A program made the position numbers and the translations under genes. A stretch of 64,000 bases of DNA from Persicitalea sp964500445 (GTDB lineage: Bacteria > Bacteroidota > Bacteroidia > Cytophagales > Spirosomataceae), in contig CAZCOG010000011.1 of the NCBI GenBank assembly GCA_964500445.1, positions 62,001 through 126,000 of the forward strand, in the 5' to 3' direction. A model generated the notes under the pieces. That model saw nothing but the letters and a program-made list of their open reading frames with translations, had not been told where the DNA came from and ran no database searches. Below are positions 51,646-58,894 of the stretch, piece by piece. The number at the start of each line of letters is the position of its first letter. Positions within the stretch are counted from its first letter, which is position 1.

Positions 51646-53361
51646 TTAAATATTCTTTTTCTTCAATTCGCTGACGGCAAAGTCGGCGGCGCGGGCAGTG
51701 AGCGCCATGTAGGTCAGCGAGGGGTTCACGCAGGACGCCGAGGTCATACAGGCTCCGTCTGTCACAAAAACATTTGGCACATCATGCACCTGATTATTGG
51801 CGTTTAGTACCGATGTCTTCGGATCGCGACCCATGCGGGCGGTACCCATCTCGTGGATTGCCATGCCCATGTAAGACTCACCCTTGTTAATGCGCACATT
51901 TTTGACGCCCGCCGCTTCGAGCATTTCAGCGGCATCGTTGGCCATGTCCTCTCGCATTTTGTACTCGTTTTCACCATATTGGGCGTCGAAAACTAACAGC
52001 GGCATGCCCCACTTATCGGTTTCTTTCGGATCGAGGTACATTTTGTTATCGTAGTTGGGCAGAGTTTCTCCGAAACCGCCCAGGCCCATGCTCCATGGTC
52101 CCGGTTCGGTAGCCTCTTTCTTGTAGTCAGCCCCGAAACTAAGTTCGGCTACATTGTGCATCCAGTTACCCCGCCGACCACCGCCCTGGTAGCCGAAGCC
52201 GCGCAGGTAGTCACGCTTGTCGCTGCCGATGTTGCGATAGCGCGGAATATAAATACCGTTGTTTCGGCGACCATAATAGTACTTGTCCAGATCGCCCTCC
52301 CACTGTCCACCGGCACCCGTGCGGAAATGGTGATCCATTAGATTGTGACCAAGTTGCTCCGAGTCATTACCCAGACCATTCGGAAAGCGGTTGGAGGTAG
52401 AATTGAGCAGGATAGCCGTGGACGCCATCGCCGAAGCACACACGAAAATAATTTTCGCATTGTACACCCGCACGTCCATAGATACAGAGTCCACCACGCG
52501 AACACCCGTAGCGCGCTTAGAATTCTCGTCATAAATCAAATTGGTCACGACCGAATCAGGCCGCAAAGTCAACAGGCCCGTCTTTGCAGCGGGTGGCAGG
52601 GTACAGGATTGAGTACTGAAATACGCACCGTAGGGACAGCCCAGGTTACACTTGGCGCGGTACTGGCAAGGGGCGCGACCAATACCCATCTGCTCCTTCT
52701 TGGCTTCGGAAAGGTTGGCCACGCGACCAATCGTCATGGTTCGGCCCGGAAAGTTTTTCTCGATCCGCTTGCGCACTTCCTTCTCTACGCAAAACATTTC
52801 CATCGGAGCCAGAAAATCGCTGTCGGGTAGTTGGGGAAGTCCCAGTTTTTCACCCGAAATACCAACGTGTTTCTCGACGTAGGAATACCAGGGCGCAATG
52901 TCTTTATAACGAATTGGCCAGTCCACTGCAATGCCTTCCTTGGCGTTGGCCTCAAAGTCGATGTCAGACAAACGGTACGACTGCCTTCCCCATAAAATAG
53001 ACTTACCGCCGACGATATTTGGCCGGAACCAGTCGAAGCGCTTCACTTCTTTATAGAGCGAGTCGGCATCGTCCATCCAGTAGTTTTCGGTCATTTCGTT
53101 GTACGGGTAATCTCGCGCCAGCTTGGGGTGTGATGCCTTCTGTTCCGTTGTAAGCTTGCCGTTGTACCGAAACTCCCAGGGCGGCTTGGTGGCATTCTCG
53201 TAGCCGGTAACGTGCTCAAGCTGGCGGCCCCGCTCGAGCATGATCACTTTCAAGCCTTTCTCGGTCAGCTCTTTGGCCGCCCAGCCGCCTGTGACCCCGG
53301 AACCGATAATGATGGCATCGTAAGTGTTTTCTTTGGTCGCTTTAAGGTTTAGATTAGCCAC
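51646..53361 (-). CDS. GMC family oxidoreductase (sugar/alcohol dehydrogenase large subunit)
   Basis: A 571-residue FAD protein. The N-terminal Rossmann motif is DAIIIGSGVTGGWAAKELTEKG (about 14-35). It has a Cys-rich segment (CQYRAKCNLGCPYGAYFSTQSC) characteristic of the gluconate 2-dehydrogenase branch. The C-terminal signature is HEMGTARMG and NPSLTYMALTARAADF. No signal peptide is present, so it probably rides out on the Tat signal of the downstream subunit 3. The substrate may be gluconate or another sugar or polyol. Confidence 0.93.
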   Translation of the reverse strand: MANLNLKATKENTYDAIIIGSGVTGGWAAKELTEKGLKVIMLERGRQLEHVTGYENATKPPWEFRYNGKLTTEQKASHPKLARDYPYNEMTENYWMDDADSLYKEVKRFDWFRPNIVGGKSILWGRQSYRLSDIDFEANAKEGIAVDWPIRYKDIAPWYSYVEKHVGISGEKLGLPQLPDSDFLAPMEMFCVEKEVRKRIEKNFPGRTMTIGRVANLSEAKKEQMGIGRAPCQYRAKCNLGCPYGAYFSTQSCTLPPAAKTGLLTLRPDSVVTNLIYDENSKRATGVRVVDSVSMDVRVYNAKIIFVCASAMASTAILLNSTSNRFPNGLGNDSEQLGHNLMDHHFRTGAGGQWEGDLDKYYYGRRNNGIYIPRYRNIGSDKRDYLRGFGYQGGGRRGNWMHNVAELSFGADYKKEATEPGPWSMGLGGFGETLPNYDNKMYLDPKETDKWGMPLLVFDAQYGENEYKMREDMANDAAEMLEAAGVKNVRINKGESYMGMAIHEMGTARMGRDPKTSVLNANNQVHDVPNVFVTDGACMTSASCVNPSLTYMALTARAADFAVSELKKKNI

Positions 53362-53466
53362 TTTCTGGTTTAAAGTTTAAGTGTTTAACTGTTAATATAT
53401 TCAGCTCGGTAGTTGCGCTTGTTCAAATTCCGAAGTACCCAGCGCTGTACTGAATGAAGACGATAC

Positions 53467-54945
53467 TTAACGACTATATCCCTGATTTCTGATTTTTTCC
53501 AGCCTTGCCGCCAGCTCTTTGGCTTTATCGGCATTTTTTTTCTTGAGATCTTTCGTTTCCCCGGGATCTGACGACAGATTATACAGTTGTCCGCTGGGTT
53601 GGCCCAGCTGCGCTTCTACTCGCTTGGGTTCAGTAAAGCCACCTGAGCCCAGTGCTTCGACATACTTCCAGTCGCCTTCTCGAATGGCCAGCATACCGTC
53701 GCCAGACTGATGGATAATAGATTCCCGAACCGTTCTGGTACTTTTCCCATTCCAGACGGGCCAGAAATTAAAACTATCCTCGGCTGTATTTTTACTTATT
53801 GACACATTCACAATGCTTGCTAGCGACGCAAATACATCCGTTAAGCAAAACGCCTGGTCGGTCTTGGTACTCGGCTTTATTTGGCCTGGCCATTTGACAA
53901 AAAATGGCTCGCGGTGACCCGCTTCGTAGATATCCGCCTTCATACCTCGCCAGTCGGCATTGGCTCGGTGGTTAAACTGGTCAATTTCAGGCTGCCGCCA
54001 GTAGGCTCCGTTATCGGATGTGAAAATGACCAGCGTATTTTCGGATAAATTCAGACTGTCCAGCAGGGCTACAATTCGCCCCACGGCGGCATCGGTCTGA
54101 GCCACAAAATCACCGTAAAGCCCCACCTTGGAACTACCCTTAAACGGGGCTACAGGTACCCATGGCGTATGCGGGGAATTGAGAGGAAAGTACAGGAAAA
54201 AGGGTTTGTCTTTGTTTTCTTTGACAAAATCTTCGGTCTCGTTCACGAAAGTGGGCAATGTGCTTTCAATCGTAAAATCCTGCGCAATCACGCCGCCCCG
54301 GTGAAAGCGGTTGATGTGGCGACCTTCGGTAAGTTCTGGTTCGCCCGCGTAGGGCTGCATGGGTAAGCCAAGTACTTCGCCATTCCTGACAAAACAGTAA
54401 GGCTCCATATCCAGCGAAGCCGGAATGATAAACGACTCATCGAAGCCGGCCAGTTTAGGCCCAGGGGCTGATTTGGCAAAATCCACATTATTACCATCAG
54501 GATACACGCCCTCTTTATCGGCTTTCGCATCTACCTTTTTTGTCTGCCAGTCGAGACCCAGGTGCCACTTGCCGATACAGGCAGTTTGGTACCCCTGTTT
54601 TTGCAACATCGAAGCGATGGTTTCCCGGCCTTCTTCGATCAATGGCGGCGAATAGCCGTGCAGCACTCCTTGCTTCATGCGCGAACGCCAGGAGTAACGG
54701 CCCGTTAGCAGAGCATAGCGCGTGGGCGTACAGACCGCCGAAGGCGAGTGCGCATTGGTGAAACTCATGCCTGCTTTTGCCAGAGCGTCTATGTGAGGCG
54801 TTTTGGTTTTAGCATCCGGGTTAAGATAACCCACATCACCGAAGCCAAGGTCATCGGCCATGATGAGTACAATGTTCGGATTTTTACTTTGGCTAAAACC
54901 CGAAGAGGCAACAAGCAATAAAAGCAGGGCGGAAACGAATCTCAT
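53467..54945 (-). CDS. Sulfatase (arylsulfatase type), secreted
   Basis: ATG 54945 starts the signal peptide MRFVSALLLLLVASSGFS; the open frame has nine more codons upstream. The 492-residue enzyme has NIVLIMADDLGFGDVGYL (metal Asp pair) and the formylglycine motif CTPTR at Cys72-Arg76, followed by ALLTGRY. Further marks are ACIGKWHLG, PFFLYFPLNSPHTPW and VIFTSDNGAYW. It hydrolyses sulfate esters in the periplasm and needs a Cys-modifying maturase encoded elsewhere. Confidence 0.94.
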   Translation of the reverse strand: MRFVSALLLLLVASSGFSQSKNPNIVLIMADDLGFGDVGYLNPDAKTKTPHIDALAKAGMSFTNAHSPSAVCTPTRYALLTGRYSWRSRMKQGVLHGYSPPLIEEGRETIASMLQKQGYQTACIGKWHLGLDWQTKKVDAKADKEGVYPDGNNVDFAKSAPGPKLAGFDESFIIPASLDMEPYCFVRNGEVLGLPMQPYAGEPELTEGRHINRFHRGGVIAQDFTIESTLPTFVNETEDFVKENKDKPFFLYFPLNSPHTPWVPVAPFKGSSKVGLYGDFVAQTDAAVGRIVALLDSLNLSENTLVIFTSDNGAYWRQPEIDQFNHRANADWRGMKADIYEAGHREPFFVKWPGQIKPSTKTDQAFCLTDVFASLASIVNVSISKNTAEDSFNFWPVWNGKSTRTVRESIIHQSGDGMLAIREGDWKYVEALGSGGFTEPKRVEAQLGQPSGQLYNLSSDPGETKDLKKKNADKAKELAARLEKIRNQGYSR

Positions 54946-54986
54946 GGAGGCTGGGGAAAGAATAGGGTTCAATTGTTCAAATTAGC

Positions 54987-54994
54987 TATTTTTG
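54987..54994 (+). promoter_or_regulatory. Bacteroidota -7 promoter box (TATTTTTG)
   Basis: A TAnnTTTG match 39 bp before the TTG start of the aldolase-like gene. A TTG lies only 11 bp upstream, closer than the usual -33 spacing. Confidence 0.45.
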
Positions 54995-55033
54995 CTTAAC
55001 TGAAAACGACTTTTTAATCCAAAACTACTTCCC

Positions 55034-56152
55034 TTGAACGCTACCGCTTCCGCCGCCTGGTACGAAATTCGGAATCCTGAAAATGTATTTTCCCCCAGTT
55101 TGTTGATTTATAAAGATCGAGTTGCCGCCAATATCGAAGCCATGATCGACATAGTGGGCGACCCGGAACGCCTGGTACCGCATGTGAAAACTCACAAAAT
55201 GGCGGAGGTCATTCAGATGCAGCTGGATGCGGGCATTAACAAATTTAAGTGCGCCACCATCGCCGAAGCCGAATTACTGGCCGAAACTGGCGCTCGATGG
55301 GTGTTGATAGCCTACCAACTAGTTGGCCCGAACATACAACGGCTACTGGATTTGAGGGCAAAGTACCCTGAGGTACATTTTGCTTCCTTGGTAGACTCCC
55401 TGGATTCGGCCCAAATGCTGAATTCTCAGGCTGAGGGAGAGGTATTTCATGTTTTCATTGATGTCAACAACGGCATGGACCGTTCCGGTTATCCTGTCGA
55501 GGATAATTTGCTCAATCTCTATAAAAAAATCGCAGTACTACCGCAGCTTGATTTGCAAGGACTGCATGTGTACGATGGCCACATTCGTGATCAGGATTTT
55601 GCCGAAAGAAAACTGCATAGCGACGCGGATTTCGCTCCGGTGGAAGTACTTCGGGAGCAAATAATCAGTGAGGGATTAAGCGAGCCGATGATTATTGCGG
55701 GCGGAACGCCTACGTTCAACGTGCACGCCCTGCGGGATGGTATTTATTGCAGTCCAGGTACTTGTCCGCTTTGGGATTGGGGTTACGGCGACCGTTTTTT
55801 GGACCAGCCTTTCCAACATGCGGCACTGGTTGTGACGCGGGTAATCTCGAAGCCCACCGAAGGCATTATCACGGTTGATCTGGGCCATAAGGCCGTAGCC
55901 GCCGAAAACCCGATTGAGCGGCGTTTCAGATTCTTGAACCTGGAAAATTACGAGGTACTTAGCCAAAGCGAGGAGCATGGCGTGATCAAAGTCAAAGGCT
56001 GGGAGGCCGTTCAGCTTGGCGATTTACTTTACGCTCTCCCCTACCATATTTGTCCTACGGTAGCCCTGCACGAAACAGCGTCTATAATAGTAGATGGTCA
56101 GGTAACGGAGGAATGGGAAGTCCGAGCGCGGCGTCGGCGGATTACCGTTTAA
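55034..56152 (+). CDS. D-threonine aldolase / D-serine dehydratase family PLP enzyme
   Basis: A 372-residue fold-type III PLP enzyme. TTG at 55034 is the best start: no in-frame ATG precedes it, and the next is at residue 37. The PLP Lys is in PHVKTHKMAE (Lys52). HVYDGHIRD and GGTPTFN mark the barrel. The C-terminal metal motif is PYHICPTVALHE: His and Cys in HxC, as in zinc-dependent D-serine dehydratases, whereas D-threonine aldolases have HxD. The name D-threonine aldolase may therefore be wrong. Divergent from the sulfatase, convergent with HTH_34. Confidence 0.9.
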   Translation: MNATASAAWYEIRNPENVFSPSLLIYKDRVAANIEAMIDIVGDPERLVPHVKTHKMAEVIQMQLDAGINKFKCATIAEAELLAETGARWVLIAYQLVGPNIQRLLDLRAKYPEVHFASLVDSLDSAQMLNSQAEGEVFHVFIDVNNGMDRSGYPVEDNLLNLYKKIAVLPQLDLQGLHVYDGHIRDQDFAERKLHSDADFAPVEVLREQIISEGLSEPMIIAGGTPTFNVHALRDGIYCSPGTCPLWDWGYGDRFLDQPFQHAALVVTRVISKPTEGIITVDLGHKAVAAENPIERRFRFLNLENYEVLSQSEEHGVIKVKGWEAVQLGDLLYALPYHICPTVALHETASIIVDGQVTEEWEVRARRRRITV

Positions 56153-56157
56153 AAAAC

Positions 56158-56460
56158 CTACTGCTCTCGTCGCACCAGCGCTTCCAAAGCGTCCAGATGT
56201 TCGGCAAACGCTTTTTGCCCCTTTTGGGTAGCAAGGTAAGTCGTGAGTGGCTTTCGCCCGACAAACTGTTTTTGCACTTCCAGAAAATCCAGTTCTTCGA
56301 GTGCCCGCAGGTGCGAGGCCAGATTACCGTCGGTTAGTTGCAGCAGGTCTTTCAACTCGTTGAAACTTACCGACTCGTTCACCACCAGTACCGACATTAC
56401 GCCCAGCCGGACTTTGCTCTCAAAGACTTTATTAAATTTTTCCAGCCAGGTGATCATCAA
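56158..56460 (-). CDS. Winged-helix transcriptional regulator (HTH_34)
   Basis: A 100-residue MarR/ArsR-like regulator. The fold reads KVRLGVMSVLVVNESVSFNELKDLLQLTDGNLASHLRALEELDFLEVQKQFVGRKPLTTYLATQKGQKAF: recognition helix at TDGNLASHLRALEE, then the wing. It is the last gene of a minus-strand set (DUF1361, membrane protein, this) and may control it; the gap to the upstream gene is 68 bp. Confidence 0.9.
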   Translation of the reverse strand: MMITWLEKFNKVFESKVRLGVMSVLVVNESVSFNELKDLLQLTDGNLASHLRALEELDFLEVQKQFVGRKPLTTYLATQKGQKAFAEHLDALEALVRREQ

Positions 56461-56528
56461 TTTGGAATTAGTGATTTAGTGAATGTCGGAATGCAGGAAA
56501 AAATATTCCGACATTCACCAATTCCTCA

Positions 56529-57164
56529 TTATTCTTCGTGTCGAAAGTGCATCAATGCTCCGTAAAATATATGCAGGAAGCCAAAACCAATGATCCAGCA
56601 GAGAAACAAGTCAGCATAGGTACTTACGAACATCGCGGCGCATCCCAGGGCAATTTCGGAAATACCCAGGTAGGTCACCTCCTTCCAGGTATGTTTGCCG
56701 GCATTGACCAGGGCCAGGCCATAAAATATGAGTGTGGCGGGAAACACCAGCATCGAAGGACCTTTGAATAAAATAGCCAGACAGAAAATTCCGCCTGCCA
56801 TAAGTGGCGCAGCCATACTATAAAGCAGCCGGCGCGAGGCCGAATTCCACACACTCGTTCCCCGGCGGTAGGCTTTGCGGGCCGACAAAACAATAACTAC
56901 CGTTAGCGAAACTACCAGAACCGAGAGGCTGTCCAAAAGCAAAAACAAAATCATTTCCTGCCGGTGGCCGGCGCGCAGATTCCAATAAAGCGTCCCATTT
57001 TGGGGTGCCCAGGCAGTGTGATACTGGTAATAGGCGGCGCCCGCCCCGGCCAGTGCCACCAGTCCCATCACAATACCAGACAAGCCACTTAATGACAAGA
57101 ACTTAGAAGAACGCTCCATGAGCGCTTTGATCTCCTGTAAGGTCTGTAAAGATTCTGAACTCAA
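56529..57164 (-). CDS. Membrane protein of unknown function next to HTH_34
   Basis: A 211-residue protein with six hydrophobic helices. The N-terminus LQTLQEIKALMERSSKFLSLSGLSGIVMGLVALAGAGAAY is recognisable as the conserved start of a Bacteroidota family encoded with HTH_34 regulators. No catalytic motif is visible. It shares a strand with the regulator (68 bp downstream) and DUF1361 (66 bp upstream), so an operon is likely. Confidence 0.8.
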   Translation of the reverse strand: MSSESLQTLQEIKALMERSSKFLSLSGLSGIVMGLVALAGAGAAYYQYHTAWAPQNGTLYWNLRAGHRQEMILFLLLDSLSVLVVSLTVVIVLSARKAYRRGTSVWNSASRRLLYSMAAPLMAGGIFCLAILFKGPSMLVFPATLIFYGLALVNAGKHTWKEVTYLGISEIALGCAAMFVSTYADLFLCWIIGFGFLHIFYGALMHFRHEE

Positions 57165-57230
57165 TGCTAAACGAGGGAATGAGCGGCTGGTCGCAAAGTG
57201 AATATCAGACCAGGGTCCGCGCCGGGATGA

Positions 57231-57917
57231 TTATTCGCTGAGAGATTCATACTTCCGCAATTCGTAGTACGCATAAAACGCCAGGTACACCAGTAAAAGC
57301 GAAAAGGTAAATGCGACGGTCAACTGGCGGGCCAGGTGGTTATGGGCACTATCCCAAATGGCCCAGCCCAGCGCCATCGGATTGGTAAGAATGTCCCAAC
57401 TATTCCAGCGACCGTAGCGCCCCAGATAAATACCAAAGGCTATCAAGCCCGATGAGGACAGAACGCCCAGCCAGGCTAATAGTGAACTGTGCCGTCCGGC
57501 TACGATTTTGTGGATGATATACCATGAATAGGTACCTGCCAACAGGCCCGTCATCGCAAAGCTAAAAAACATCAGCGAGTCATACCAGATGGTGGTCGGA
57601 TTGGCGTGCCTGATGTGCATGAGATCGGTGATCATGTAAAAAGAGTTGGGAACCAACAGCAACCATAGAGCCATTCCGGCGAGCCGTGGTAGCAGCGATA
57701 GCCGGTCGATTTGGTCAAGTTCCTGGAGTGCTTTGGCGACAAGCAGCGGCAGCAGGGCCAGAAACAGGTTCCAGACCATGAAGCGGTAGTTGCCGTCGTG
57801 GGTGGCTATTACCCGGAAGACCCATAGACTGACACTCATCCCGGACACGATGCCCAGCAGTAAGAATTTGGGGTTCCGATACAAGTAGCGGAGTAGAATG
57901 GGTACGGTGATTTCCAT
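57231..57917 (-). CDS. DUF1361 membrane protein
   Basis: A 228-residue protein with about seven helices. The family pattern FRVIATHDGNYRFMVWNLFLALLPLL, LLLVPNSFYMITDLMHIRH and WYDSLMFFSFAMTGLLAGTYS is strong. The role is not known. First gene of the three-gene minus-strand set. Its leader contains an AAGTACTT octamer (57937-57944). Confidence 0.92.
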   Translation of the reverse strand: MEITVPILLRYLYRNPKFLLLGIVSGMSVSLWVFRVIATHDGNYRFMVWNLFLALLPLLVAKALQELDQIDRLSLLPRLAGMALWLLLVPNSFYMITDLMHIRHANPTTIWYDSLMFFSFAMTGLLAGTYSWYIIHKIVAGRHSSLLAWLGVLSSSGLIAFGIYLGRYGRWNSWDILTNPMALGWAIWDSAHNHLARQLTVAFTFSLLLVYLAFYAYYELRKYESLSE

Positions 57918-58050
57918 GGTAGTTTGATTGAATTGAAAGTACTTTGTGTGGCAAAGTAGAAAAGAAAAAAATAAATCTGCAAGGGATCGCTAAATATTTC
58001 CCATGAAAAGATTTCCTTTGTTCAATTTATTCCTTAGCCAGTTATATAAT

Positions 58051-58680
58051 ATGAGAAAAATAGCTCCTTTCATTATTGTACTTCTTACTTCCTTCGGATG
58101 TGCCAAAATTTACAATAGTCCCGATGCTCAGCAAAGGGCCAGCGATCATAAAGTGATTGCTATCATTCCGCCAAAGGTGTCTATAGCTGCTGCCCGGAAG
58201 GTGGATCCACAGGCAATTATTCAGCAACAAAAAACCGAATCAGTAAATTTTCAACAGGAGATGTACAGCTGGCTACTTAAAAGGAAGCAACAGAATAAGA
58301 TATTTGTCAATATCCAGGATGTGCAAACAACGAATGTAAAGCTTGAAAGGCTGGGCTATTTCGATAATAATCCACTCACACCGGAAGAACTGTGTGAAAA
58401 GCTAGGTGTTGACGGAATTATCACTTCCAACTACGCTCTTAGTAAGCCCATGTCAGATGGCGCAGCGGTTGCTCTAGGTCTACTGGTTGGCTTTTGGGGA
58501 GCCACCAACCAGACGACCGTCGTTATGGAAATTCACGACGGACAAACCCAAAAGATGATTTGGAACTACAATCATAAAGTTTCAGGAAGCCTTGGAAGTA
58601 CTCCTGCACGACTAATAGATAATCTTATGCGTAGTGCCAGCAACAAAATGCCGTACACTATACGCACAAGCACTATCTAA
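58051..58680 (+). CDS. Lipoprotein of unknown function
   Basis: ATG 58051 is preferred to 58003 because it begins a lipoprotein signal (MRKIAPFIIVLLTSFGC, Cys17). The 209-residue protein includes HKVIAIIPPKVSIA near the N-terminus and a Gly-rich hydrophobic patch (GAAVALGLLVGFWGATNQTTVVMEIHD) in the last third, followed by MIWNYNHKVSGS. This recalls periplasmic outer-membrane lipoproteins that assist other systems, but the family is not recognised. Divergent from the DUF1361 operon. Confidence 0.8.
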   Translation: MRKIAPFIIVLLTSFGCAKIYNSPDAQQRASDHKVIAIIPPKVSIAAARKVDPQAIIQQQKTESVNFQQEMYSWLLKRKQQNKIFVNIQDVQTTNVKLERLGYFDNNPLTPEELCEKLGVDGIITSNYALSKPMSDGAAVALGLLVGFWGATNQTTVVMEIHDGQTQKMIWNYNHKVSGSLGSTPARLIDNLMRSASNKMPYTIRTSTI

Positions 58681-58681
58681 A

Positions 58682-58715
58682 ATAAAAAAATCCCGAACCA
58701 AATAATTCGGGATTT
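58682..58715 (-). terminator. Terminator of tRNA-Thr(TGT)
   Basis: On the minus strand a 10-bp stem AAATCCCGAA / TTCGGGATTT with an 8-nt loop is followed by a run of T. It begins 4 nt after the tRNA 3' end. On the plus strand it may also end the lipoprotein transcript. Confidence 0.85.
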
Positions 58716-58718
58716 AAG

Positions 58719-58791
<73 letters not shown>

Positions 58792-58825
58792 AAAAGAAAC
58801 CGCTTATCGGCGATTAATTGTGGGG

Positions 58826-58856
58826 CAAAAGTAGTATTTGAAAATATACAGCGCAA
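58826..58856 (-). promoter_or_regulatory. Promoter of tRNA-Thr(TGT): TTG-N20-TACTTTTG
   Basis: On the minus strand a -33 TTG (58854-58856), a 20-bp spacer and a -7 TACTTTTG (58826-58833) match the Bacteroidota promoter pattern well, and the start site would be just before the tRNA. It overlaps the hairpin at 58849-58885. Confidence 0.75.
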
Positions 58857-58885
58857 CTAAATATGAAAAATATTTAGTTGCGCTG
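58849..58885 (-). terminator. Hairpin after the DUF349 gene
   Basis: A 16-bp perfect stem (CAGCGCAACTAAATAT and complement) with loop GAAAA lies 9 bp after the DUF349 stop, with a T-containing stretch (TATATTTTC) after it on the minus strand. Its left arm also holds the tRNA -33 element. Confidence 0.7.
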
Positions 58886-58894
58886 CTGAGTTTA

